A stretch of 64,000 nucleotides of DNA from Mangifera indica (Eukaryota; Streptophyta; Magnoliopsida; Sapindales; Anacardiaceae), in the NCBI RefSeq assembly GCF_011075055.1, contig NC_058146.1, positions 12,821,820-12,885,819 on the forward strand, read 5' to 3'. The notes beneath the pieces were generated by a model. The model was given only the letters and a program-made list of their open reading frames with translations. It did not search any database and was not told where the DNA came from. Both the position numbers and the translations under genes were made by a program. Within the stretch, counting starts at the first letter, position 1. Every line of letters starts with the position of its first letter. This document shows positions 35,944 to 48,616 of the stretch, piece after piece.

Positions 35944-36962
35944 TATAATTTCTTTGTAACTGTCAAAATGAGTTTTGCGAATGTATTATTGTTATTATCA
36001 TTATTTATAATTTCTTTTGTAACTGTCAGAATGAGTCTTGTGGATGTATTGAGTTTTGAATTCAAAGGAAGTGAGTCCAAGAGCAATGAGATCCAATATA
36101 TCGATGGTGAGTTGGCATTGTATTATCATCTTTAGTTATAAATCAAGGAGACTGAATTTTTTTTTATTTTTCTTTTAAATGGATGAGATTTTTTTTTTTT
36201 TATTTTCTTATTAAAGTGATTGGAGTTGTAATATTTTCTATTAAAGTAACCAAATTTTCAAATCAATTTTGATGGTGTTAAAATAGAGTGATTTTGAATA
36301 AACGATAAAGTAATATCTAATTATATGATGATATATAATTTATGTATTCAAGTATATACCTAAAAGTTTGTATGTATAGCACTGCTAAATATCTTAAAGG
36401 GCGTTTAGTTTTCAGTCATCAAAGATCACTTTGTTATTTTATATTTTATTATTTATATTATCTTGTTTTATTTTTTAAGTGAATAAGAAATTTTAATAAT
36501 ATTCTAATATTAATAGTAATATGACAATTAATATATAAAATAATCAGATTATCACGTCTATTTTAGATATTAAAATGTTAAAGTAATTTTAATTTTGTTA
36601 TAACTTTATCTTTAATTATTAATTTTTTAAAACTAAAATACTCTTATTTTTAATTAATATAATAAGTAATATAGATAATATTTTAGAATCTTAATATTAT
36701 TTTATGACATTTAAACAAATATAATAATTTTTTATATTTATTAATTTTTATAAAAAAATAATAATATTTTATATTTGATAATTTTCAAGATAATTTATTT
36801 TTAAGATAATATTTTATTTTTGATTATACTTTATTTTTGATAATATCTTAACTAAACTAAACAAAACACCCAGATAATATATATAGGGTAAGAGACCAAA
36901 GTAGCAGAAAACTTCAACCTATATGAACATTTGAAACTTTGTTTGATCAATTTGATTGATTT
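35860..36962. other. AT-rich spacer, possible degenerate MITE at 36395-36865
   Basis: No gene. GGGCGTTTAGTTTT at about 36400 and AACAAAACACCC at about 36860 form weak inverted ends of the GGGTGTTTNGTTT kind common to plant MITEs; the interior resembles 47620-47833. I found no clear TSD. Confidence 0.35.
35904..35943. repeat. (ATT)n microsatellite
   Basis: Uninterrupted ATT repeats, about 13 units. The sequence around it (TTTATAATTTCTTTTGTAACTG) is duplicated at 35945-36030. Confidence 0.95.
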
Positions 36963-37284
36963 TAGGGGTGGATTCAAGCCGAACCGAGTTTAAGTTCAAT
37001 TCGATTTATATATAGTTGAGTTTGAATTTGAGTTTGAGCTCGTAAAAATCAAACTCAAACTCAGTTTGAATTCGGTTTGACTCGTTTTACATTATTAAAA
37101 CAATATTATTTTAATATATATTGATCAAAACGATATTATTTTTTATCAAAATTTTTAATTAAAAAATTTAATGAATGACTTAAATTTGAACTTGATCAAA
37201 CTTATATAAGATTGACTTATTTTAAACCCATTTAAACGGAACTTAAATTTAAACTTAAATAAATTCAATTTAAAGCCAACCTTC
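36963..37284. mobile_element. hAT-like MITE, 322 bp
   Basis: Starts TAGGGGTGGATTCAAGCCGA; right end ...GCCAACCTTC is a decayed inverse. Flanks attgattt (36955-36962) and attgattc (37285-37292) agree 7/8. Interior has AAACGATATTATTTTTTATC and TTGATCAAACTTATATAAG, shared with the 35566 copy. Confidence 0.72.
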
Positions 37285-37292
37285 ATTGATTC

Positions 37293-38190
37293 TATTAGAG
37301 TCTATTGGAGTTGATTAATTTCATAATGTGCTGACTCCAATCGCAAGGCAAATAAAGTGTTTCACCTTTCACTGTTCTGTACGTTTTTATTCTATTTCTC
37401 GGGAAAATGAATGATTGAATGAGTGCTGCAGCATGCAAATGACACGAGATAAAAAGAAAGAAAAAGCATTCTGATTGTCTCCCAAGGCATGCACGCAAGG
37501 GCAGCTTATTATTATTAATTATTATTATTATTATTCTTATAATTATTTATAAATTTAGCAGCAAAAAGTCTTTTCTGTCACCAAAATGAACGTGCCATGC
37601 GCATGCAAATTTAATACACTGCCTCAGTTTCTTTTTCCTTTTTAGCTTCACATATTCTTTTTTCTTTTCATATTATCTATAAATTTGAATATGAATTTTT
37701 AATTCTGAAAAAAAAAAGAATTAAATAATAGATATTATTAATCAATTATTTCATATTCCTCGATTATAAGGTTAGATTTTAATCAAACCAAATTTGAAAA
37801 TAAATTGAAATGTTTAAAGGTCGCTTCATAATTTAAAGGTCATTCCTCAATTAATAATATATTAAAAATTCCTGTAAAAATAATATAAATATGGTTGTCG
37901 TTTATGCAATAAAATTAATCATGCAATAAAATTAATCATATGTTACATGTCAATCATATTTTTATCTAAAGATTGACTTAAATCTTATTATATTATAATT
38001 TTTTATATTACATTCTTTCATAACCCCTTCTTATATAACCTTTACTTGAATTAAGCCCAAATTGGATTAAAAAATTATATGAATGACTTATTGAGAAGAG
38101 CTTATTGGAAAAAGGCTTATTTTAATATAAATTTTATGAAAAAAAAAATGGTAGTTGTTTGGTTGGTTAGAACATGTAAAAGAATATTTA
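37293..38190. other. Gene-free region
   Basis: AT-rich with short ATT runs at about 37508-37535. The minus-strand frame at 37295-37498 is not recognisable. Nothing further seen. Confidence 0.5.
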
Positions 38191-38194
38191 AGGT

Positions 38195-38930
38195 CAAATG
38201 AATGACTATTTTCCAACCAAGGTTTGATTATAAGACAAATTCCCATTCTCTAAATTTTAGAAAACCAAATTTTCATCCATATGTTCAATTTGTTAACAAA
38301 ATCTTTTAATTTTTTTTTTATAAAATCATTGAAAAGACAAAAAAGTCCCTCAAGCTCAATAACATTTTATCCCTAAAATTTCATTAAATAAATTTTCAAC
38401 CTTAATTTCAATTAAAGATAATAAAAAATTTTAGTACAAATATAAATAATGGTATTATTGATATATAAACATATGTTTGTAAGCAAATTATAATTTTAAA
38501 AAATCTTAGGGGGGTTAATGAAAATTTTAAGACGGTTTTGGAAATTATTAAAAAGTTTATGGATGTTTTTAAAATATTTAAAATCTCAATATATCTTTTG
38601 ATAGTATAAAAAATAATAGTTATATCGTAAAAAAATTGCATAAAATGCAACAAATTAGAGGTTTAAATGTCTCACTACAAACTATTAGGATTATAGTAAT
38701 TTTCAAAATATATGAAATAATATGATAACTTTTGAAATAAGATAAGAAAAACATGCAGTAAATTTTTAGAAAATGATATTTACATCCCTATAATACTATT
38801 TACAATTTAGTTCAATAGGGATGTTATTGTAATATTTCAAATGTTGAAGACAAAATGATAATTAATTATACTTTTGTTATAATGTTTGATCAAAATAACA
38901 CAAATATTTTTTGACTTTTAATTTGATCAT
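38195..38930. repeat. Dispersed repeat R, uninterrupted copy
   Basis: Begins GACTATTTTCCAACCAAGG and matches over about 700 bp the sequence at 51340-51937 continuing at 56161-56256 (shared: GACAAATTCCCAT, TTTACATCCCTATAATA, TAGTTCAATAGGG, GTAATATTTCAAAT). It therefore shows the pre-insertion state of the sites now occupied by MULE-F and the 56257 element. Non-coding; minus-strand frame 38408-38653 is spurious. Confidence 0.65.
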
Positions 38931-39189
38931 TGACTTCAGCATATGGGTAGAAAATTAATATTAATTTACAATAAAATACTCAAGTTAAATATATAAAAAA
39001 TAATTTTTTTTTTTTAAATTTCAAAACTTTAAACAAGTTAAGAAAAGATTTTATGAAAACATCATAAGTTTTAAAGTAATTATTTTAAATTTTAAAGTGT
39101 TTCAGAAATGTTGCCAAATAATCTCAAAAAAATTTAAAATACTATTAATTTTAGATAAAAAAAATTTTATCCGTTAATACTTTTTTCCT

Positions 39190-39570
39190 AATCTTTAGGC
39201 CAAAATATTAAAATGACGACATCAAGGAGGACAGGAAAGAGAACTACTGGAAGGAAGAGATGTTGAAGAGAAAGAGATGCTGTCTGAAAATTGCTAGTCA
39301 TCGTCATAAAATTCAATTTGAAAATTTGGAAACCCTAGGGGGGAAAATATTGTTTTTAAAAATTTAGGTTAGAAAAAATTATTAATTTTTAGGGTTTAGA
39401 GGGAAAAATAAAATCAAATTTAAGTTTATTTTTAATATTACAAATAAATTGATGATTTTAACCTTAAAATCGTTAATTTTGACCGTCTATAGGTAAATAA
39501 ATGAGATTTTTAAAATTAACGGAAAAAACTGATAAATCAACATATTTTGGGTGGGAAACAGTTGTTTAGC
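39190..39570. repeat. Right-end fragment of the GACTATTTTCCACC family
   Basis: Purine-rich block (AGGAGGACAGGAAAGAG), then GGAAACCCTAGGGGGG and a terminal TTTTGGGTGGGAAACAG, the same order as the right half of the 56257-57279 element. Could pair with 38195 as one larger element, but the TSD is not clear. Confidence 0.5.
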
Positions 39571-40541
39571 CTAATCCTTAACTAATATTCTTCTTGTCCT
39601 TAAAGTCCGAGGAGAACGTGAATCTTACTTGCATAATAATCCACTTTTATTAATAACAATTTAGCTTGTAATCCAAAGCAGACTTATGAACCCACATGGC
39701 CCAGCTAGACAAAGCAGGTAGGTGTAACCTCAAAGCTTGTCATGGGCATTAAAATATTTCTTTATCTTTTCCAGTCAAACCCATTGCCGATGACAGTACT
39801 GTTGATGTTTTTTTGTATAAAAGATGAAAAATGTATCTGAGTTCAAGAAAATTAATGAGTGTGTTTCAAGCCAAAAGGTCCCACGTTTATGCATGTGTGA
39901 GGCTTGGTTTCAGAACTCCCATTAATTACTCTTCTCGAGTTTTTCAACTTCTCCGCCTTTCTTTTCACTAATTATTATGTCATGGGGCATCCAGGAATTG
40001 ATTATAGAATTGAAATTTTTGGACCATTTTCAGTGGCTTAGTTGCTTTTTTCCCTTTAAAGGGCACGAGTGGTTCTGGCCATTTGTGTTCATTTTAAGTT
40101 TCAGTTAAAAGATTCTTCTTGGTGAGGTCGAAGGTTAGAGTTGGAGTGAAGCAGCCTGAAATCGTTTACCTTATTTGGGAATTAGGTGGTTTTGGGCTGA
40201 GATTGGTTGTTTCAGTGCTTTCTTTGAAGTGGGCATGCCTTTTTTGGAGTGGTTTTAGGGTTTCGTTTCATGGGATCAGTGCTATGTTTTGTTAAAGATA
40301 TTAAATTTTAAAGCTACTGGAAGATTCTGGGGAAGTTTTTGGTGCAGATTGGTCAGGTTTGTTATGGCAGAAGCTACATTTTGAGTTTTTGACATCGTTT
40401 TGAGGAATTTGGGTTGGTTTTTCAAGGTTTTTGTGAGTGGTGTTGAGTTTTTGTTTTGATACAGGGATTTAAGAGGCCGTTTTGGGGCATCTTCCAGCCC
40501 AGTTGTTGACATTTTCCAGCTTGCATTGTGAAACAAAAATT
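39571..40541 (+). promoter_or_regulatory. Promoter and 5' UTR region of the NRL gene
   Basis: About 970 bp before the NRL start codon. TTTTTTTGTATAAAAGATGAA at about 39808 is a reasonable TATA-like stretch but not verified; CCCTTTAAAGGG at about 40052 is a perfect 12-bp palindrome. Two minus-strand frames across 40282-40631 are shadows of the 5' UTR and exon 1. Confidence 0.4.
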
Positions 40542-43500
40542 ATGGCTTGTATGAAACTGGGATCTAAAACTGATGCCTTTCAACGGCAAGGACAGGCCTG
40601 GTATGAAACTCCATAAGTTTGCTCTCTTCATGATGTATTTTCTCTGTTAGTTTGAATTTGGTGAATTTCTCTTTTAGTTTTAGTCAACTACGCTCATCTT
40701 CTATCACTGTTGAAGTGGTTACTTGTTGAAGTTTCTGTATGCGTAAATTAGCACACAAACTTACCAAATTTGGCGAGTCTCTGATGTTGTGAATTTAGTA
40801 ATAACTTTTTAGTTGACAGTGAAAGCTTACCTGCACATGCATTTTCCTAAACAAATCGGTGTATTTTTTATCTTCAATGTGAAGCTTAAATTTGTATGCT
40901 GAGGAAAACTTTTGTTTGCTATTGAAAATGAGGTAGTCTTTGGTGAAGTGTTATTAATTGTCATTAGATTGTTGGAAGAATGCTTCAACTATTTGAGGTT
41001 GATGGATCCACTAACAGAGTAACAAACACTGCTTTTTCTTGAAAGCTGATAGACGAAACGGTTTGTTATAGGATAAAACAACTACTTGTGTGATGTTTCA
41101 TTTGACACATTATATGTTCTTGGCATTTAAGTCTGGTTAGAGAATTCTCCTAATCTCTTGAACAAATTTGTTGCATTAACTTCAAATTTGTCTGACTAGG
41201 ACTCTGTTTATTTGTATCACAAACATATCCACTTCAAAGCTAACATTATAAATGCCCATGAAACTTGGTTATTAGGACCATGTTACAGGATTCTATGTTT
41301 TTTTTTCCTTCAATACTAGATTATATTATTGTGTCATTGTAGATAAAGTTTGTTGTTAAAAATATTACTGTCTATGAGAAACAATTCCCCTTCTAATGAA
41401 TGAACCCAGCTCCTTAGTTTTCACTGTTCATGGTTGTAATGCATTTTCTTTTGTGCCTTATTAATGATCTTCCTTGATATGTATTATTATAGGTTCTGCA
41501 CAACTGGTCTTCCGAGTGATGTTGTTGTTGAAGTTGAAGAGATGTCCTTTCATCTCCACAAGGTAATATATGTCTTCATCCTTATGTCTAATTTCTTTTC
41601 CTTCTTTTGATTTTCTTACGTATGCAGTCACTTGATAATCCCTAGCATCATTTGCTTTCTTGATTTGAGAAATAGTAAATTTGCTTCCTTTTTTTTAGTA
41701 CCCAATGGAGGTGTTACACTATATATATTGTCTTTGGTTTGCTTATAAACCAAATTATGTTTCCCATGGTTAAATCTAGTCCATTAAGTTTCTACAATAT
41801 CTCATGTTAAATTTTTTAATCATGCTTCTACTTACTCTTCCTCCATTTGTGGAGCCTTATCTTTGGTCTTAATGACCCATAAGGTGTTCTGCAGAGGCAT
41901 TTGATGAGTTATTTGCTTTTATTATTGTCGATTTTTTATCTTTTATTGTAAATTTAAGTGGGCTGTACTGTCATTAAACGTTGTAGTTGAGACTTTGGAA
42001 GTTATATGATGATATTGCCTATATAAGATCTAATTAAGCCATCTTCTATTCAAACTTATGGTAATGCCATTAATGGCCTGAACTACTTTTTGTAAAGTGG
42101 GACTGTGAACCTGCTTAAGAGTCTTCTTAGAGATCAGCCTGGTGCTTTTTGTATAGCTTCTGATTTTCTTTCACTCTCCTTTCCTATGTATTTCTCATGG
42201 GCTGTCAACAGTGATTGCTACTCTCTTAAATCTTTCCTTTACATTTGATGCAGTTCCCTTTGCTTTCCAGAAGTGGGGTTTTGGAAAGATTGATTGCAAA
42301 ATCATCTGAAGAATCTGAAGAAAAATGTGTCATAAGTCTCCCTGACATCCCTGGGGGATCCAAAACATTCGAACTTGTGGCGAAGTTCTGCTATGGCGTT
42401 AAACTGGAACTGACTGCCTCAAATGTTGTATGCCTCCGCTGTGCAGCTGAGGTTCTTGAAATGACAGAAGAATATGGGGAGGGTAACCTTATTACGCAGA
42501 CTGAAACCTTTCTCAATCAAGTTGTCCTTCAGAATTGGAAAGATTCTCTAAAAGCGCTGCTAACCTGTGATGATATTCTTCCATATGCGGAAAAACTTAA
42601 TATTGTAAAGAGGTGTATTGAGACTCTAGCTATGAAGGCATCCACTGATCCAAATGTATTCGGTTGGCCTGTAGTGGAATACAGGGGCCCCATGCAGAGT
42701 CCTGGTGGGAGTGTCTTGTGGAATGGGATAAGTACAGGGGCTAGACCAAAAAATTCAACTTCAGATTGGTGGTATGAGGATGTATCTTCGTTAAGTTTGC
42801 CTCTCTATAAGCAGTTGATTGCAGTAATGGAATCTCGTGGTATTAGACAGGAAATTATTGCTGAATCCCTTACTTTTTATGCCAAAAAATATTTGCCTGG
42901 CCTGAACCGGCGGCAAGGTAATAGTGAGTCTAGCACCCGCCTAGCACCTGTGGCTTTGGTGACCCCTCCATCAGAAGAGGACCAAAAAGTCTTACTGGAA
43001 GAAATTGATCGGTTACTTCCAGTGCAGAAGGGCCTAGTCCCAACTAAGTTTCTATTTGGTCTACTTCGAACAGCAATGATACTTCGAACAAGCTCCTCAT
43101 GCATATCCAATTTAGAAAAGCGAATTGGGATGCAGCTTGATCAAGCTACTCTTGAAGATCTCTTGATGCCCAATTTCTCTTATTCCATGGAGACGCTTTA
43201 CAATGTTGAATGTGTGCAGCGGATTCTGGAACACTTCCTTGCTATGGATCAGATCACAGGTGGTGCCTCTCCATGTTCAGTCGATGAGGGCCAGTTGATG
43301 GGATCACCTTCATTGACACCAATTACGATGGTGGCCAAGTTGGTTGACGGGTACCTTGCAGAGGTTGCGCCTGATGTTAATTTGAAGCTCCCCAAGTTTC
43401 AGGCTCTTGCTGCTGCTGTTCCTGAATATGCGAGGCCCTTGGACGATGGTCTTTACCGGGCTATAGATATATATCTTAAGGTACAGCACTTTATTGTTTT

Positions 43501-44609
43501 TTTTTTTTTGGGTAAGTACAGCACTTTCTTGTTGCACCAAAACTTTTAGAATGAATAGTTGATTGCATTTGTGGCTATCTCTGTTATCATTTCAAATTGT
43601 TATCCGAACATAACTTGATCTATATGTCACATTATTGCAAGCATTAAATTAAGAACACTATTTCCCTAGGCCCAACTTGAACATATTGTACAGTCAACAA
43701 ATTGCTCGGTTTCCATACTATTATTAGTTCAAGTTATTCTGGCCAACATTCAAGCCTTAAACCAATTAAGGCTAGAGCTAGGACTCTGTGTCAACCTATA
43801 AGAACCAAATGGCTGCAAATGAAGATAGGATATGGTTGCCTCTGTTTCATCCCGAAACATTGAATGAAGCTCTAGCTATGAAGACCTGTTCCTTAACCTG
43901 AATGTTCAATGGACATGGTTATAATTATATGTGAGTGGTTAGAGCAAAAGATTTGATGCAGCCTCAAATCAAACTATAGGACTTTCTGAGAAGTAGTTGG
44001 TTACACTTAGTTTCACCATGTGTGCAAGCCTTCTAATTTTTGTGGTTGTCAATCTTGTAGTCACATTCATGGATGGCAGAGTCCGATAGAGAACAACTGT
44101 GCAGGTTGATGGACTGCCAAAAACTATCCTTGGAAGCTTGCACCCATGCTGCCCAAAACGAAAGGCTTCCCTTGAGGATAATTGTCCAAGTCTTGTTCTT
44201 TGAGCAACTTCAGCTCAGGACATCCATTGCCGGCTGCTTTCTTGTTTCCGATAATCTTGATGGATCAAGACCATTGAGAAGTGGGTTTGCTGGCTCACAA
44301 GAGGGAGGCTGGGCATCAGCCGTGAGGGAGAACCAGGTTCTGAAGGTGGGAATGGATAATATGAGGATGCGGGTTCACGAGCTTGAAAAGGAATGTTCAA
44401 GCATGAAGCAAGAGATAGAGAAGTTTGGTCAGATAAAGGGTTCTAGTACGTGGAGTAACGTTTCAAAGAAATTCAGGTTCAAAATAAAGTCACAGATGTG
44501 TAGTGCGCAAGAGGGCTCTGTTAGCCAGCTCAGCAACGGAAGCGAGAAGCTTGAGAAGGTGAAGGAGAGGCATGTAAAACACAAGAAAAACTTGTCACCA
44601 GATAACTAA
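40542..44609 (+). CDS. NPH3/RPT2-like (NRL) BTB protein, complete, At1g30440-like
   Basis: Plant-specific NRL family; members such as NPH3 act as adaptors of CUL3 ubiquitin ligases at the plasma membrane in phototropin and auxin signalling. The role of this member is not established. Four exons: 40542-40600, 41493-41562, 42254-43480, 44061-44609; all GT/AG borders, frame closes to 634 residues. Start [21 protein letters not shown] fold from about residue 29 ([35 protein letters not shown]) ; NPH3 domain from [18 protein letters not shown] (Asp214) through [52 protein letters not shown] and the family signature [20 protein letters not shown] (465-484); coiled coil about 541-575; basic C-terminus. 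Length and exon layout match the family. Adjacent to CCC1 in the same orientation, as in Arabidopsis. Confidence 0.95.
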
Positions 44610-46337
44610 GACAACCTCATCTCCATTTATTATTTTTTCTTGAGTTTTCAAAGTTTTTGTTGTTCTAAGTTCCACTCTAATATTCATTCACAAGAGGCAA
44701 AGTTTCCATCTCCTTGTAATTGTGTGCCATGGTTATCCTCTTATTCTCATCATCATCTCAAATTTGTAATGGAGAAACAGGCATCATGGTGTAATTTGTT
44801 TCATGCAACATCACTCTGATCCTTCTCTAGTTATATGTATAACAAGGGAAAGAGAATTTCATTGGAATCTCAATTGGCATTTCATAAATCATAATGACAA
44901 ATTGTGGAAATAATGTAATGTTTTGCAGAAATCATAAACCAATAAAACTCCACGGTTAGCATGAATAAAAGGATATCACAAGATGGATGTGGAGGTGAAA
45001 ACAGAGATGGGTAAGATTAGCAGTGGTTTCAATCTGAGCTACGCCGAAAAATTGGTTGGCTCAAGCTTAGATGGAAGGTATAATGTTCAATCTGAGTTTG
45101 AGTTTAAGTGCATGTGAACCGAAAAATAGTGTCAACAAAGGGTTAGGGTCAGTGTGAATAGTATCATTAGAAAGGCGAACAATATGTTAATGAGATAAAT
45201 AATATTATTAGATTATCTTGATTTGACCCATGAAGTTATAACTGTAACTCAATATCGAGTCGTTCGAATTGATCTCATCTAAGTTGATTATCAACCACTA
45301 AATAAGATTACATCACCAGAGAATATGATTAGTAATATTAAAATAAAATCGGCTCCATGTAAATAAATAAAAATATACATAATTATGTATTAACATGATA
45401 TGCTGAAGATTAATACTATATGTGAAGAAGGAGAAATGTGATGTGGCTTTGAACTCTTCAAATTATTAATATATTTTTATTAGTTTAAAATTTTATTGCT
45501 CGATATCCTAAAAACATTAAAACTCTAACAAGTCTTAAAATATTATATTTTATTCAGTTAATTAAACATATAATTATTATTTTTTTAAACTATTAAGAAA
45601 ACATTAAATTTTAAAAATTTTAAAAACCCCAAATCTTTTAAAGATTTCAAAAATCTTTTAAAATTTTAATTAACATTTTTAGCATTTTCAAAAATTACAA
45701 TTCATCCTTTAAACACGTCAGTTTTAAAAGAAAAAAATATAATAGAAAAAAATTTTATAAAATAATATTCCTATTTTGTCACTTAATAAATTCACTAATG
45801 GAAATTGATAACAAATAAAATTTTATTCTAAAAACTTAAAAGATAAGAATTTATTATTTCATCAAATATCGGATGGGTAATAGTCTTTAGGACTTAATGA
45901 AACGTCACAAACATAATAACATTCAAGCAAATTAATATAGAGATCTCAGCCTCTGGTGATGAATAACTAAAATAAAACAAAAGATGTGACAATATAACGA
46001 CTTCACTTTTACTTAAAGGCAACATTATCTATTAATATTATATGAATATCATGTGCCCCGTTAATTCTTTTTCGTTGGCTTTTCAAGCTCTAATTTATCT
46101 AACAAATTTTTGTGATTGAATGACTATTTTTCATCTGAAGTTTGATTCTCACCATTTATATTTGAAAAATCCATTCATCAATTTGTTATATATTTTTATT
46201 AATAAAAACATGTATTATTTTTTCCAAAACCATCTCTAACTCCTATAGCACCAGTATCTCCATTACTTACACACCCCACCACAACTATTACCACCCCTTT
46301 GCCTTGACAAGACACCCTCTCACCCCACGCTCACCAT
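44610..46337. other. 3' UTR of the NRL gene and AT-rich intergenic DNA
   Basis: The 3' UTR probably runs to near 44950, where AATAAA occurs (AACCAATAAAAC). Beyond this no coding frame is supported; 45450-45850 is strongly A/T biased. The last 8 bp (46330-46337, ctcaccat) are the TSD of the next MITE. Confidence 0.55.
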
Positions 46338-46640
46338 TAGGGTTGGACTCTAACCGAGTCAGCTCGAGCTTGACTCGGTCGAGCCCAAAACGAGCCGACC
46401 TTAACCGAGCTCAAGCTCGAGCCACTCGTCAGATTTTTTAATTAAAATTTTTGATATAAAATGATGTTGTTTTGATCAATATATATTAAAACGACGTCGT
46501 TTTGACAACGAAAAACAAGTCGAGCTGAATTCGAACTGGCCTTAGCCGAGCTTGGTCGAGTTTGAGCTCGAACTCGAGCCAACTCTATGTGAACCGAGCT
46601 GAGCCAAGCTCGAGCTTGGCTCGTCTCGAATCCAGCCCTA
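46338..46640. mobile_element. hAT-like MITE, 303 bp, perfect 8-bp TSD
   Basis: Starts TAGGGTTGGA, ends TCCAGCCCTA (its inverse with one mismatch); flanked by ctcaccat at 46330-46337 and 46641-46648. Dense GAGCTCGAGC / GGCTCGAGC motifs in both orientations; centre has AAAACGACGTCGTTTTG, a 17-bp palindrome-like block shared with the other copies. Minus- and plus-strand frames at 46442-46768 are artefacts of this GC-richer DNA. Confidence 0.88.
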
Positions 46641-46676
46641 CTCACCATCTCTCACATCTTAATTGCATACAATTTT

Positions 46677-47070
46677 TTAGAGGGAAAATGACTATTTTCC
46701 ACTCAAATTTTAGTCTAATTTCAAAATTTTACTCACAACAATCGAAAAGCTCAAACATGCACTCATGAATTAACCGTTGCTCAAATTTTCAGTTAAGAGT
46801 AGAGGTAAAATCGTTATTTTATCAATGAACTTTAAAACTTCGAAATTTTTATCATTTCTCCTTCAGACTTTAAAAACTAACATTTCAACCGATTCTCAAA
46901 ATTTGAAAAGTTTAGATTTCACTTTTAGGGTTTGCTTCTTTCTCTAGCCACCATCATTCTGACCGATGGTCAAGCTCGTCCTTGTCTCTTTCTCTTCGTG
47001 GACTCTTGATTTGCACCACCATGCCCTCCTCTATCTCTTGCCTTGGGTTGTTTCTATATTTTTCTTTTTA
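46677..47070. mobile_element. Left half of a GACTATTTTCCACC-family element
   Basis: Matches the left half of 56257-57279: GACTATTTTCCACTCAAATT, then AAAATCGTTATTT, TTTATCATTTCTCCTTCAG, TTTGAAAAGTTTAG, TAGGGTTTGCTTC, and a C/T-rich block (GCCACCATCATTCTGACC). No right terminus found, so it is truncated. Confidence 0.65.
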
Positions 47071-47833
47071 TACAGGATTAATTTTTTTTTTTAAAGCAAA
47101 TAAATGAAGTGGTTGAAGAGATTTGAATAACTGATATGGTTTTGAAGAAGGGAGTTAAAAGAAAGCAGAAGAAAAGAAGAATAAAGGAAGAAGCGCCAGA
47201 TGCGCATGTTGCAATACGAAGCCTCTCTTGTAGAATCATAGGCTATTGTTCGATGATTTTGTCTCTCTTAATTTAATTTTCAAGTGTAACGTTGAGTTGA
47301 ATGCATTTGTGTGAATAACAAATGCTGAAAAACTTTGCAAAATTGAATATAAATATTGAATTTTTATACTTATCTTATATTAATTAAGATATTTCATTTC
47401 TCCCATGATCAAGTACATGATATCCATTGACATAATTTTATAACACATTTGTAAATAATGCAATTTATGTATGCATACGAGTTTAGTGCCACAATTATGT
47501 GAATTGTGCTAATTCTGTGACGTATATAACAATTATTATTAACATTAATTATAAATTGTATCGAATTAATGATATCATATAGTAAATTTTAATTTTTAAG
47601 TTTGAATTATATAAAGATTACTTTCGCTCTTTTGTTATTGATATTACTTTATTTATTTTATATTTTAATAATATTTTATAACCAAAAGTAATGTAATATA
47701 TAATATAAAAGTAAAATTATTAAGATAATCGTAACTTTGTTACAATTATATAATTACTTATTAGTTTTTTATAACAAAAAATAACCTATTTTAAACTAAT
47801 ATGATAAGTGACATAAAATATATTTTAAAATAA
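47071..47833. other. AT-rich region, part of a repeat interrupted by later insertions
   Basis: No gene. 47620-47833 resembles 36480-36680 (TTTTAATAATATT, AATAAGTAATATAG-type blocks), so it is likely an old MITE-like repeat. It carries the left TSD (47825-47833) of the next element. Confidence 0.45.
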
Positions 47834-48616
47834 AACCGTAAGACTATTTTCCACCTAAGTTTTAACCAATTCTTAAAAATTCATTTGTAATATTTCAAAA
47901 ACTCAAACTTTCATTTATGGGTTAACTTCTCTTAGAAATAAGAGTAAAATCATCATTAAACCCTAAAAACCTAAAAATTTATCTAATTCCCCCATTTAAT
48001 TTCATAAATTAATAATTTTCCTTTATGATTAAACTTTGAAAAACTACATTTCCCCCTAGGGTTTTTTTCTTTCATCTTTGATGACTAGATGTCATTCCTG
48101 CCGTTAGCTGACCTTCCCACCATCTTCTTCTCCTATCATTGACATTCCCACTAGACCAACCGTCTTCGTCTGATGAAGAGATGGAAACAATTCGTCTTCT
48201 TCATCTTTTCGATTGGATAAAGACAATTCGTCTTTATCTGACAAAATTGGTTTGGTGGGAATGTCAACAACAAGAAAAGAAAATGGTAGGAAAGTCAACT
48301 GACAGTGGGAAAAACATCCAATCGTTAGATATGAAACAAAAAATTCTATAAGGGAAATGCAACTTTTAAAAGTTTAATAATGAGAGAAAATTGTTAGTTT
48401 CTAAATTAAGGAGGGGAAATGATATAAATTTTTAGGATTTTAAAGTTTAGTAGTAAAATGACAATTTTACCCTTATCTTTAATAGAAAATTCTAATAGAA
48501 GTTAACCCATAAGTGGGTGTTTGAGTTTTTGAAATATTGTAAGTGAGTTTTTGAAATATTGTAAGTGTGTTTTTTTAGAATAAACTAAAACTTGGGTGGA
48601 AAATAGTCTTATGCCC
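47834..48616. mobile_element. Short MULE-like non-autonomous element, 783 bp, perfect 9-bp TSD
   Basis: Ends AACCGTAAGACTATTTTCCA and, inverted, GGGCATAAGACTATTTTCCA; both continue ACC(T/C)AAGTTTTA. Flanked by ttaaaataa at 47825-47833 and 48617-48625. Nine-bp TSD and AT-rich terminal repeats fit a MULE-type MITE. Interior CCCCCTAGGGTTTTTTTC and a short GTCTTC-rich region; small overlapping frames at 48104-48351 are not recognisable proteins. Confidence 0.87.

Noticed and set aside
42877..43540. Minus-strand frames within the NRL third exon
   Set aside because: Antisense shadows of a well supported coding exon.
46562..46768. Small protein frame over the hAT-like MITE
   Set aside because: Produced by GAGCTCGAG repeats; ends in AT-rich DNA without features.
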